DNA from: Desmodus rotundus
Taxonomy: Eukaryota; Chordata; Mammalia; Chiroptera; Phyllostomidae
DNA: 64,000 nt
Assembly: GCF_022682495.2 (NCBI RefSeq)
Contig: NC_071399.1
Coordinates: 11,141,342 to 11,205,341, forward strand
Reading direction: 5' to 3'
Below, one piece after another: positions 12,515 to 23,262 of the stretch. The first letter of the stretch is position 1, and every line of letters begins with the position of its first letter. The position numbers and the translations under genes are program-made. Under the pieces are notes generated by a model. The model saw nothing but the letters and a program-made list of their open reading frames with translations, had not been told where the DNA came from and did no database searches.

Positions 12515-12630
12515 ATACACACACGCATACATACATGTATTTATGGACACTTAAGTATGTGTGAGTGTATGTGTGTGTATATATGTGTGTGTGTATATGC
12601 ATATACACATGTCTGTATGTATATGCACAT
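12515..12630. repeat. (TG/CA/TA)n microsatellite
   Basis: Mixed cacacacgcatacatacatg, then gtgtgagtgtatgtgtgtgt, then atgtgtgtgtgtatatgcat. The open frame that starts inside it reads as Cys/Val/Tyr-rich repeat translation, so the first third of that frame is an artefact. Confidence 0.85.
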
Positions 12631-12764
12631 TTTAATTGTTTATCTAGGTAATAACATTCCAGATGCTCACTCCTCAGTTGTCTGTTCCCTTTTGGAGAGG
12701 AGAATTTTATCTAGTAAGTGGCTGTGGGTTTCCCAACAAAAACTCTCCCTTTTCCTCCCTGCAG

Positions 12765-13160
12765 ACCAAGAGAGGCCATGCTGGAGGCCACGGTTGGAGC
12801 CTGCTGGTCGGATTAATCTGCTCATCTGCATCCCAGAACTAGAGGGCATCACCGCCCAGCCCCTGCAGCACCACTCCCCAGGAGCACAGTCTCTGAAGAG
12901 CCAGAAGAGCTGCCTCCAGCAGCGATTTACTCCCTCAAAAAGCTGGAAGGGATGGACAAAGAAGGCATGGTTTTCCCAAATTTTTAATCAAAGCCGTCAC
13001 TTCACCTCCTTTGGGATGACTTTAGTAAAGGATTGCGCAGCAGCAGTGTGACAAAAACCCATCCATTTTAAGAGCTGTGGTTAATTAACTGGTGCTGAAA
13101 TTATTGTGCAAAGAAAGCAGGCGTCGTTGAACCACTGTGTTGAGGTCAGTCACGTGACCT
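12765..13160 (+). promoter_or_regulatory. Exon-like or enhancer-like G+C-richer block
   Basis: A near-ideal splice acceptor (ctcccttttcctccctgcag, AG at 12763-12764) precedes a G+C-richer block that is open in one frame to a TGA just after 13048. No good donor follows, so an internal exon is not supported. The block holds a palindromic homeodomain-type site gattaatc (12811-12818), ttaattaa (13080-13088) and a symmetrical E-box gtcacgtgac (13149-13158). It could be a regulatory element, an exon of a non-coding RNA, or a chance cluster. Confidence 0.25.
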
Positions 13161-13449
13161 CCACCAGGGCAGCCAGAGAGACTTCTGAGGGAGGGATCCT
13201 CAGAGCAGGAATACAGCTGCTCATTCTGATGAAAAGTGCTCATTAGGAGAAACGGTACAACAAAAGTGTGGCCGGCTGTGGCAATGCTTTTTTATTACTT
13301 ATCTTTGTATCACCAGGTTGCAAGAAGAACAGGGCCAGGGGTTCATTAAACTCTGGCTAAACTGAACTGATGATATGTAGCATTGCTTCTGCAAAAACTT
13401 CTGGACTAATGCATAATTGTGGGGCTGTCCACAATGGTAAAAAGAGGTA
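13161..13449. other. Unique sequence, no gene seen
   Basis: No gene or repeat was recognised between the E-box block and the MIR. Confidence 0.3.
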
Positions 13450-13640
13450 TGAACTTGGGGCTCAGACTGCTGCCTGTAGTCAGCGGCAGGTCCACCGTGT
13501 GCTAGATGATGACTTGGGCGAGTGGCCCTCTGGGCTTCTGTCCCCTCGTCAGTGAGAGGTGAAGGTGACAGTACCTACCCCAGAAGGCTGTAGTGTAGAC
13601 CGCCAGAGGTAAAACACACATGACATCATAATGACTGGCA
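13450..13640 (+). repeat. MIR SINE
   Basis: 'gatgacttgggcgagtggcc' followed by 'ctgtcccctcgtcagtgaga' and 'gacagtacctaccccagaag' follows the MIR core (gaccttgggcaagttac ... cctcatctgtaaaat ... atagtacctacctcatag) in forward orientation. Confidence 0.55.
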
Positions 13641-15824
13641 GTGGTGAGAAGTAAATGTTTTACAAAATTATTGACGTACTTACACATGTAATTAATATTG
13701 ATTTTTCCTTAAGGTCCCTATATGGAAAAGCATTTACAAGGACCTGTGTAAATGGTAAGAAAACAGTTGCTGCTACTGTGGTTTTACAGAGCACCCCACC
13801 TCTCTAAAGAACCCTGACAAGCACTGTTTTTGTTTTCATATGTTTATATTCATAACATTTGGCCCTATATATTCCACTGTGCTAAATATTTCAATCGGTG
13901 GTTTGAGTTCCTTTCTGCAACTCTGAGTTATATAAGCATGCGGACCAGGTAAAAATCTAAAAATGGAGAAAGTAATATTTAAATAATGTCAAGTTAAAAC
14001 ATAATTAATATCTGGATTTGTTGATTAGGGACAAAATAATTTGTCACCCACTTGTATATAAAGAAGAACTGATTTTGCATAGACTGGAGATTGGTTAAAT
14101 TGTACTAATTTTCACCAAAGTCAGAGGAAAAAATAGTTCCTTAACTAGCAACTAAATTATTCACTCATTCCTGGTGACTGCTGTGTACTAGGTCCCAACA
14201 TAGCAAGTCTCAACTCTTTCATTGCCCAGAAGGTCCGCTAGTGCAAGCATGGAGTGCCCGGAAAACATCGTTTCTAAAATTTTGATTTCACAAGAGTGAT
14301 TTCAGAATGTCAATCAACTACCAACAACTGAAATTCAAATATCACCACCCTAAAAATTCATGGCCCGTTAACCTGCAAGAGATCATTTCTCCCAGTCCCT
14401 GACTGGGATTAAAGCCTTCGATCATCACCCTTTGGAGATTTTCCTCTTCTGAGATCCTCTACTTTTCCTAGGTGTCAATGCTCAACCTCCATGTTTTCTG
14501 AAACTTTGTTATGCCAAGTAATTGGTTTTCTCCTACTTACTCCAAACAGGGCCCAGGCACATCATTGAAATAGGCGAGAACCCATCAGGGTGCCCATTAT
14601 GTAAATACCGATCTGCTCCTGGTCGCGCACCTCGGCCGTAAATGCAGGGGAAGACAATGGAAACTGAAAAATGGTATTTTCTTGTTAATGATGATCCAAT
14701 TTAAGGCTCTCTTTCCAGTTTCTGACTACAGACAGGCAAAAATGGAAATTTATGTTACCCCTGACCAGAGCAAACCCCTGGAAGTCTTAAGTTGCTGGTG
14801 GTGGTATTCGTATACATGAATTATTCCTCTATTAGACTGTACAATCCCTAAGGTCAATGTTCATTGTGATTAATAGCTGGGTGAACCATAGTAGCCAAAA
14901 AATTACTGAAAAGTAACAGTATACATTGGGCCTTCAATAAATACATAAGGGTAGAGGTTATAAACCACATTAAAAATGAAAAATGTGCATAAATATAGTT
15001 ATGCATCTATCCCTAGATAAAATAAAATGATAGAGAAGAGTTGAACAATAATACAGAGAGGACTCAGATAGTCGTCAGCTCCATACCCACTATGTATACA
15101 CCAAAAAGCGAACCTATAGCTGGGTTTTGAAGTCTGTTCTTTGGGAAAAATATATATTCTCAGGTGCACAGGAGGGATTCCAAAGACAGAGGCTAGCATG
15201 AATGCTTGCTCTCCTGAGCCGAGTGGCAAGAGGACGATAGTGGAAACCATCACAACCGGACTGTCCATGTTAGTGGGGCGTTGGTATCTCACAGAAGCCC
15301 ACTGCATTATGTTGCTTGCCTCTCTCCTCCCAGTGTCAGCCCAGCAGCCTAGCCATGACAACACTGAGGTGGAGACAGCATGACCCTTCTGGCTGGACTC
15401 CTTGCTGTCCTGACATGGAACCATGCTGGGAAATGACACGCTAGCACGTGGAGAGCAGCACTTTGTAATCATTCTAATTAGCTCCCAAAAGCAGGCATTA
15501 AAAGAACTCATTCCACTCCCTGTGATGATAAACACAGAATCAAATAAGCATCATTTTCTCTATTTTAAATTTCTCTCATGTAACAAGTTGCCATGGAAAG
15601 CTACTCTTTTGTATTATTACTGATAAAAAAAAACTAAGACCACACATAGTGGGAGACTCCTTAATATGGGTCTGGAGCAACATAGGTTTCAGGGCTCCAT
15701 ACCAGGCAATATCTATGGCAATGAGGTCATGGTCTTTCCAGACTGCATCTGAGGGAATTCACGGGGAAGTCTAGACAGGAAGTCTAAGCAGTATAGCCAG
15801 GAAATGGTAATGGAGATTTGGATG
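13641..15824. other. Unique sequence with two CpG-retaining blocks
   Basis: No gene was identified. At 14600-14680 four CpGs fall within about 20 bases (around ggtcgcgcacctcggccgta), unusual for methylated bat DNA. At 14999-15560 the minus strand has the longest stop-free run of the window (178 codons), with homeodomain-type sites (15473-15482, cattctaatt) on the plus strand. Both look more like conserved regulatory DNA than a gene. The reading frame has no strong start context and no splice sites I could pair. Confidence 0.3.
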
Positions 15825-16172
15825 CTGCATTAGTCTGCTGAGGCTACCAAAAGAAGTACCACAGACAGCGGTTCTGGAGGCCAGAAGTCCAAGATCAAGG
15901 TATCAGCAGGGCTGGTTTATTCTGAGGTCTCGCTCTCTTTCTTTACATGATCTTTCATCCAGGCCAGCACATGCCTGCTGCCTGAATTTCCTCCCTGTAC
16001 AAGGACACTAGTCAAATTGGATTGGAGGCATCTTGAAGACCCCCTTCTAGCTCTATCACCTCTCTAGCCACCTTATCTCTAAATCAAGTTTCATTCAGAG
16101 GTGCTGAGGGTTAGGACTTCAACACATGGATTTGGTGCAGGTGAGGGACAGGACACAAGTCAGCCCACAAGA
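15825..16172 (-). mobile_element. MLT1-type LTR (ERVL-MaLR), reverse
   Basis: It reads as the reverse complement of an MLT1 LTR: tgcattagtctgctgaggct, gttctggaggccagaagtcc, aagatcaaggtatcagcagg, a 'ggacactagtcaaattgg' block, tctctaaatcaagtttcatt, gggttaggacttcaacacat, and ending acaagtcagcccacaa. The usual 'gcttaaacaacagaaatttatt' segment is missing between ccacagacag and cggttctgg, a small internal deletion. Confidence 0.75.
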
Positions 16173-18539
16173 GATGCCGTACAGCCGGTTAACGGGGAAG
16201 GTGAGACTGCATCCCAGTTCTTACCGGTGTGACAAACTGATAAACTCCACCTCCAAAGAATACTTCCTCAAATAAAGAGGAGCCTTTGTTAGTAGATTAG
16301 AGTTTACTATTAAATTCTATCAGTCAAGGGTGGACCTCTGTGGTCATGGCACATACGGTCCGTATTTCCTCATTTACCTGCAGGAGTTTCAGGGAAACTG
16401 TACACTCTAGAAAGGACATCATAGTTCGCAGGGATTATTGCACCAGGCTGAAGATACACAAAAACAATCTGCTTAGTAGGCCATCGTAGGCAGAAATGCA
16501 ATATTAAGTCTTCACAGATTTCTCATTCCAGCATCAGGCAATGGCATTTTATTCCCTGGGAAAGAATTTTGAAGTAAAAGCAAAATTTGAATTATGCAAC
16601 AAGCATGTATGGAGGTCCCCTTCGTATGAAGAACTATATGAGGGGTTATAGAAACTGAAGTTGAAAAGTTTCAAGTTTACTACGGCTCCAGTAGACACTG
16701 TCCACCTCCAAAAGATGAAACAAAACACGAGGTAACATCCCAAAATCGACTCCGAGCCCCTACAAATGTAAAAAGAAATTATTCTTAGATAAAAAAAACG
16801 AGAAATTTTTAGAAATACAAGTTTTGTAGCAGATATTTTATTCTATGTGTTGAGGAAAAAAAGTTATTTTTGTAAACTGAAATGCCTTTACAACTTAATT
16901 AAAATTTAATTTTCTATATTCAGCCATTTTCTGAATCATATGAAACATTTGTCTAACTCTAAAGAAATAGAAAAACTTAAGCTTCAATCGCATTCACAAA
17001 ACTATTATCTGCATGAATGAATATATTTTTCTCAGAGTTTTAGAATCATTGAGTGCCTAGTGTTGAAAGCCTGTAGGTGGGTGGAATTCTAGATCTGACC
17101 ATCAGTCATTTTAAATACTGTTTTCAAATTACCAAAGTTACCCCCATAACACAGTGGTTAGTTCCTTTATAAAAGAAGAGAGAAAAAAGTACAAGAAAGA
17201 AATGTTATATATAATTATTATTAACTTATAAAATGATGTACTCCAACAATGTACTCATATTTAATGTTGTAGCTATTTTAACTGATTAATATATTTTTAC
17301 TAAATATCCACCACACACCTAATGAAACAAGATACTATGTAAGATGTGTAGTACTAAGATGAAATCTACAGTCCTCCAGGAGGTTATGTTATTTCAAAGT
17401 TAATTACACATTTGTATTATACAATATTAGTAAAATTCAACATAGATGAGGTAGTAATATAAAAACTATAAACAAAGTTCAACAGCGGTAGAGAACTCAT
17501 TCTTGTTTGTTTTTGTAGCAGTCACATTGAGAAAGAATTACTAGCTAGAATTCGAGAATATGCTGAAAGAATTAAAATTATTTTCATGTGAATAAATATA
17601 GAAAGGGTTAAAGAGTGAATTCCAGTGGAGGAAATGATATGATTATAGATATTAAAAAGTTAAACTATGAAATGGTGAGTAAATCTGTCTTGATAGGATG
17701 GATTCTAGCGTTTATCTTAAGAAATATAAGAGAATAAATTTGCTTTTGGAAATAGCATCGGGGTTATGTAACAAAGGCCTCAATGCCATAAAACGGCAAT
17801 GGGTAACCTTTGTAAGCTATTGAGTAGGCAAGCAGGTGGGAAATAGTTGAATTTGACACAAAATACGCATTTAGGAGTTATTTTTCAAAGAAGCAATGGG
17901 AATGTTTATAACACCTAAAGAAAGAATTCGGATAGGATAACCTCACAAAATGGTTCACCCACAACTCTGCAGGTTTCGTATGTATTGTCCCATTATCCAC
18001 TTTCTCTCTCAAAAATGTCACCGTTTGCATCATAATTTGTATGGTCATCCTAAATACAGAAACTCAGGAATCTCAGAGAACACTCAAAGTTACTGATCGT
18101 AAATGGAAGACAAGTCCAGAGGAGGTAACGGAAAAGGAAGGGAAGAAAGCTTGGAAATCTCGATTTGTTGCATTTACCTAACAGCTATAACCAGGCTACA
18201 CTTCCCTGTATTTAGTTCCGTTACACTTGGCATTCAGATACCTCAGTCCACATGATAACAGGGAGTTAGTGCAACATCATCTTTACATTAGTTAAATTTC
18301 ACTTCATAATAACGTTTATTTCTTTTAACAACATAACTTAATTTTGCCCCTATTTAAACTAACTTTAAAATAGTTTACACTCGCTAAACCAATACCAGCT
18401 CAAATCAAAGGAAATCGATCCCGATTGTGATAAATAGTACAGACTATGAGACAGCAAAGGTCCTATCAAGCAGATTATTCTCATGTCTGTAAGAGAGAAT
18501 TTACACGTGGGATAAAGAAATCTGTGCATGGGTTTGTTT
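16173..18539. other. Unique A+T-rich sequence, no gene seen
   Basis: Long A+T-rich stretch with no recognised gene or confident repeat. A reverse MIR remnant around 17980-18120 was considered and not accepted. Confidence 0.35.
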
Positions 18540-18905
18540 TAATGTGATTCTGCTTATTTTATTCCATTTCTCCATTTACTTTTAAACTTTCTGTAGGCAG
18601 TGATAATTCCTTTTCTGTGTCTAGTGAAATGCCTGCATACATCAGATAAAAAGCTAGGATTGATTGACTGATTAACCAAAGCTCCATTAGAGGAAGAACA
18701 TTGCCGTGGGTGTATGTGGAGCAACCATTTAAATATCTCACTAGCGGTATTGTGCATGCAAGTGTTTTAATAGCTTCCCACCGGTACTGCCAACCTAGCA
18801 CTGGGGCACAGCGAGCAAATATCCTTCATCAACATCAGCGCCATTAGCTCATCTGCCTCAGGCTTAACATTTTTATTGTATCATATTTTCCCTATAAAGT
18901 CTAAC
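18540..18905. promoter_or_regulatory. Enhancer-like block (inferred)
   Basis: The block contains evenly mixed sequence with several retained CpGs (tagcggta, accggtac, agcgagc, cagcgcc) inside A+T-rich surroundings. It also has clustered homeodomain-type and SOX-type words such as gattgattgactgatta (18658-18674). Two minus-strand frames stay open across it but overlap each other and lack splice logic. This is a judgement from composition only; conservation was not tested. Confidence 0.2.
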
Positions 18906-19264
18906 CTCAATGGGGAACACTTAAAGAGGAAAGCAAACACTTTTTATAGAAGAACTATATTTCTATATTACATGGGAATATTTGGTGAGTTTTCAGCTAT
19001 TTTAATGCCTATTTGCTTTTCCTAAAACTCCCTCTTCACTGGAGAGATGTGATAAAGATTTACTTGCTAGAATATACATAAGAGAACATCGACATGTTAA
19101 TGATTAATACCGTCACAGACTGCCTATCGAGACATTGACTTTGACCATTTCTTTCTGTTCCACTGCCTGCTATGTGTAAAAAGGTTGTCCTTTTAACAAA
19201 TGGAGATTGTAACGTTTTCCTTGTTAAGAATTATTTTTAAGTCTTGTCATTATGCATGGGCAAT
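18906..19264. other. Unique A+T-rich sequence, no gene seen
   Basis: Nothing was recognised before the RTE-like fossil. Confidence 0.3.
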
Positions 19265-19770
19265 GAAGACATTCAAATTGTTACAAGTTTTCTTACCTTG
19301 GCTCAGTCATCCATTCAAATGGAGACTGCAGCCAACACATCAAGAGAAGTATGAGATTCGGAAGGCAGTGATGGAAGAATTAGGAAAGGTCATCAAGAAC
19401 AAAGATGTGTCATTAGAGACCAAGGATAACACCATCCACACCCTCATACTCCCAATTACTACTTACAGATGTGAACAGTGGACAGTGATGGGAGAAAAAT
19501 TGATTCACTTGAAAGATGGGGTGGGAGCAGAGTTGGATGGATATCCTGGAGCAAAAGAAAGATATTCTAGTGGGTTCTACAACAAATTAAGCCTAAAAGA
19601 AAACTGACGTCTTATTTCAGGCACATCCTGAGAAGGCAGGGTTCTTGGGGAAAGACAGTAATGCTGGGAAAACTAGCAGGCAGCAAAGAAAGAGGAAGAC
19701 CAACCATGAGATGGAGTGACTCCATCAAAGCAGCCACAGGCATGGTCTACAGAAGCTGAGCAGGGCTGTT
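19265..19770 (+). pseudogene. RTE/BovB-type LINE fossil: C-terminal end of ORF2
   Basis: Translated on the plus strand, this stretch reads like the region downstream of the reverse-transcriptase core in RTE-clade LINEs such as BovB. Recognisable pieces are ELGKVIKNKDVSLETK, then a tract ending TTYRCEQWTV, where the family has 'YGCESWTV'. After a frame change comes HILRRQGSWGKTVMLGK, then KERGRPTMRWSDSIKAA, where the family has 'GHLMRR.DSLEKTLMLGK' and 'RRRGRPRMRWLDSI'. The first frame ends in TGA at about 19605. The rest is read from about 19622 in another frame, so the gene is frameshifted and truncated at both ends. The catalytic domains lie upstream in the family and are absent. BovB-like elements have been reported in bats and are a classic case of horizontal transfer, but an older RTE family shared by mammals would give a similar picture. 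Confidence 0.7.
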
Positions 19771-21060
19771 GAGGACTTGAGGACTTGAAGACAGAATCAA
19801 CAGTCTCTTTTCTAATTTTAACACCAGTTCATTCCAGAGTCATTCTAGTAAATGGATGATCTCTAAAGGCTGAAAGAACCCATTACCCACATGGAAATCT
19901 ACATCACGGGTCCCTCACGTCTCAATGAACTCAGCATCCTCCCAGAACCCGCTGGACTTGTAGTGAGGGTAATCTCAGAAATGACAGAAAATGAGCTGGC
20001 CTGCCTTTCAGATTCTGCTAGCTAGTGTCACTGAAGTACTTCCGGGAATGTGCTTTACCAGTAGCATAGTCAGGCAATGCACCTCGAGAAAAATCATGGC
20101 GAAAATAGGCAAAGCAAAATATTTTCTATCACTTTGATTTACTAAGATGAATCATTGTTTTCCAAATTCTCACGCTGCCCTTGGCTGTCATAATATAAGT
20201 TTTTCACATGTAAAAACGCTGTATTTCACAAACCACTACAACTTCCATTAATGTGGTTATTTTTAAATATGTTCACTTTTTATTTTCATTATTTTTAATT
20301 TAATTTAAAAACAGAAGAGCCCCTCAGACAGTTGGTGCTCAGGGCCTCTGCTGAAGAGTATAGGGCTTTGAGAGAATGAATCTCCATAAATCTGCTCACT
20401 ATTTTCCTCTCATTTAAAGAGTCCCTCTCTGATATAAGATCGATTTGGTGTTAGTGTGGAATCAGTCCATTCTTCAGACTTTTAATCAAAACATAAAAGC
20501 TCTGCATCTGTGCCACCCGGTTGCGAACGGCCATGTCATTGTCTAGATGTGTTTTCTGATGCATTTGGCATTTCAGTTGTGGGAGCTTCCCACGCTACAA
20601 GTCCCACGATTCACTTAATGAGTGTTTGTGTCAAAGAACCATGAAATGAAGTGCTGTTGACGTCTGCCTGATATATCCTTTATATAGTATCGTCATTTTT
20701 TTCCAACATGCAGATAACTACTTGATTGTTGAAGTGAGCCAATACTTCACTAGAAACAACTGCAAAGGTGAAGAAAGAGGCTTTAAAAAAAAAAGCTTTT
20801 TTCAAGAACCAAAGGACAATATGTAATTTTCAGATTTTTAAAACTCCTATTACGGTGCTTTCTATGTCCTTTTTCTAGCACGGTCTATCTCATTAACTAA
20901 ATGTGAGTTAAAGAAAACAACTTTCCTTTTTCATTCACATTGACAAATTCAACGAATTGGAAAAGGCAGTGAACTGGAAACATATGGAAATTGACTAGGC
21001 AATGATGTTTATTAAAAAATAGAAGCTTTACACATAAGTGTATATTTTATTTCCTAAGAG
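19771..21060. other. Unique sequence, no gene seen
   Basis: A short tandem duplication (gaggacttgaggacttgaag, 19773-19792) sits at the end of the RTE fossil. The block 20450-20640 is less A+T-rich and retains a few CpGs, possibly regulatory. No gene was recognised. Confidence 0.3.
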
Positions 21061-21120
21061 ATGTTTACTGTCCATTTCACCTACCCAGGGCTTTTCCCTC
21101 TTTACCTTTCCCCCTTCCAG

Positions 21121-21280
21121 GGCCAGGAGAAAATGCATGACCGTGGAGTATGCTTTGTAAGACGAAGTTTATACAAGTCTCCAAAAGATGTGAGGAGAGA
21201 ATTTTCAGTACAGCTCATAATTACCAACAAGCCACCAAGGTCTGCCAAGGCTAAGTGTCTGTCACAGAGTTTGTTTATGA
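21121..21280 (+). other. Candidate internal exon with strong splice sites
   Basis: A long pyrimidine tract (21091-21118, cttttccctctttaccttt...cccttccag) gives an excellent acceptor with AG at 21119-21120. At 21281 a donor reads atga|gtaagt, close to ideal. The 160 nt between them are open in one frame (starting GQEKMHDRGVCFVRRSLYKS and continuing to LSQSLFMS), and the frame is open on both sides. Two sites this good at exon spacing deserve attention. I do not recognise the peptide, and no partner exon was found. It may belong to a long non-coding RNA or be chance. Confidence 0.3.
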
Positions 21281-21503
21281 GTAAGTGGCCAGGCCAGGAT
21301 GTACTCGGATACACGTTACCACCATTTAGTGTTCTTAATCCTCATGGTGCATTTCTTTCATCCTCATGGGTCACCTTGATTTGGATGATGTACTAAGTCC
21401 TGAAACTCCTCATTATTGTCTTTTTCCTCAAATTAGGATGTTCTCTCTTCTTTTGCTTTCCAGGCAGCAAAAAGGAAGGCAAACAAAACACAGAATGACT
21501 CAC

Positions 21504-21605
21504 CTGCCCCCTGAGTTGGTAGGAACGTGAGGAGCCCACAGAGAACTTGAACACAGCCGTGGGTTTGCACACCATGTGCTGGGACTCAGACACAGGGACC
21601 GTACC
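21504..21605 (-). other. Exon-like segment on the minus strand
   Basis: Read in reverse, the segment ends at a consensus donor (gggcag|gtgagt; GT at 21503-21502) and is open, encoding VCKPTAVFKFSVGSSRSYQL and RGQ before the donor. Upstream acceptors are weak (a cag/tag near 21600-21640), so the 5' boundary is uncertain. The peptide is not recognised. Confidence 0.18.
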
Positions 21606-21739
21606 TAGCTCCCAGACGGCAAGGGTACTTTGTCGGATACATAACAAAGAAAGGGGCAGTGATATTGAGGGGACAAATGACCTATCTCACATGTGTAATT
21701 TGGAAAATAAGCCCATGTGAAAGTGTAATTTGCTGCCTC

Positions 21740-22152
21740 AAAAAGATAAAACTATGGTACATTTACACAATAAAATACCACGCAGCAGAAAGAAAGAGGG
21801 AGCTCCTACCTTTTACAACAGCACAGATGGAACTAGAGAGCATTATGCTAAGTGAAATAAGCCAGGCAGTGAAAGACAAATACCATGTGATCTCACCTAT
21901 AAGTGGAACCTTATAGCAAGCAAAATATAACCAGAGACATTGAAATAAAGAACAAACTGACAGTGACCAGAGAGAAGATGGGAGAGGGATAATAGGGGAT
22001 GACAGGCGAAGGGCCATCAAGGAACATGTATAAAGGACACATGGACAAAGCCAAAGGGGGTAGGTTTGAGTGTGGGAGTGGGGATAGGAGGGGTGGGGGG
22101 ACATGATGGGGTGAAAAAGGAGACAACTACACTTGAACAACAATAATAAAGA
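21740..22152 (+). mobile_element. 5'-truncated LINE-1 3' end
   Basis: Forward bat-type L1. Landmarks in order are ctatggtacatttacacaat, cagcagaaagaaagagggag, agagcattatgctaagtgaa, ataagccaggcagtgaaaga, ccatgtgatctcacctataa, a G-rich 3' UTR with aaaggacacatggacaaagc, and the terminal acttgaacaacaataataaa. Only the extreme 3' part of L1 is present, with no ORF2 catalytic domain. I see no convincing target-site duplication, so it may be old or have lost its flanks. The reverse open frames over it are artefacts of its G-rich composition. Confidence 0.85.
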
Positions 22153-22379
22153 AGTATATCAGCAGAGCAGTATAGTAAAACGTGCTTAAAATTGTACCAA
22201 AAAACTATGGTATGGTTTTAGATCTACTTCTAAAACAGTGGATCACAAATAAATCCTTGAAATTCTGTGCGCTTTAGTTGGCTTTCTTGTAAAATGAAAA
22301 AAAATAAATCTGCCTTTGAAATGATGTAAAGCAATGCTAATGACAAAGATACAAATGTGAAGGGGCTTTTTGAAAGTAT

Positions 22380-22585
22380 ATTTTTGTTTGGTGTGCACAT
22401 GTTAACATGTGTGTGCCTTTGCATGTGTTTGTCAGTTTGCGTACATGCATGTGTGTGTATAGTATACATACACTATATATAGCAGCACATAGCAGCATGT
22501 ATGTGTATATATAGTATATAGTATACATATACTATATATAGTAGCATATAGTAGCATATATATAGTAGCATATTAAACATACATA
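22380..22585. repeat. Compound TA/TG microsatellite with 10-mer repeats
   Basis: TG-rich and TATA-rich runs grade into tandem gtagcatata units (22541-22550 and 22551-22560 perfect, a third starting near 22565). A related atagcagcacatagcagcat duplication lies at 22479-22498. Reverse-strand Tyr/Ile-rich open frames here are artefacts. Confidence 0.8.
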
Positions 22586-23250
22586 TAGTTTTAAAAATAA
22601 TTCCTGATGTTTCCTTATTTTCTTGAGACATTTTAAAAAATGAACAGGCATCCATTTAACTCTTCCCTAAATTATTATTATCTATGGGAAGTGAGCAGAT
22701 CCAATGGCTAGGGCATTGATGAGGTGGTTCTCTTATTTCCACATTACCTGTTCAGCCATGATCTATTATTACCCTAAAAGTCTACAGTGCTTTTTAAAAA
22801 TTTTTGAGTGTAGCGTTTCTTAGAAAATGATTTACTCCCATTTAATAGACTAATATTTCTATGAAAATCACCTACACACAAAATTGGTTTCTTGTGGAAT
22901 AACTGGTTAATAATGAACTGTTGATGAATCAGTCTTTTTGAGCTAAAGCCAAATTTGAGGTGCGCACCTGGGTCCTGAAGATGGATCACCTAAGACTGTG
23001 AGGGCTGCAAAGTTAAAACCATGCTGTGATATCACGGCTGTGGAAACATCAGCACAAGACCCTTGGCAACTCTTTCAGCCATTTAAGCAGCTATACAGGA
23101 TAAATTGAAAAACAAAAGTTTTCTTGGTCATCAATTAATTGGCAACTTCTTCACTCATTTCATTCTATTTAATAGAATATCCTATTCTTTCTGCCTTCTC
23201 GCATGACCTATCTTCTTAGTACTTCAGTTATCAAATAGATAAATTAAAAA
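22586..23250. other. Unique sequence, no gene seen
   Basis: No gene or repeat was recognised between the microsatellite and the SINE. Confidence 0.3.
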
Positions 23251-23262
23251 CTAAAATGTCTT

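Noticed and set aside
12557..13051. 164-codon plus-strand open frame
   Set aside because: The first third is translation of a TG/TA microsatellite. Only the part after the acceptor at 12764 is kept as a weak exon or regulatory candidate.
17980..18120. Possible reverse MIR
   Set aside because: Only scattered matches (acagaaactcagg, aagttactgatc) without the conserved core in order.
21763..22143. 126-codon minus-strand frame
   Set aside because: Pro/Ser-rich translation of the G-rich strand of the L1 3' UTR.
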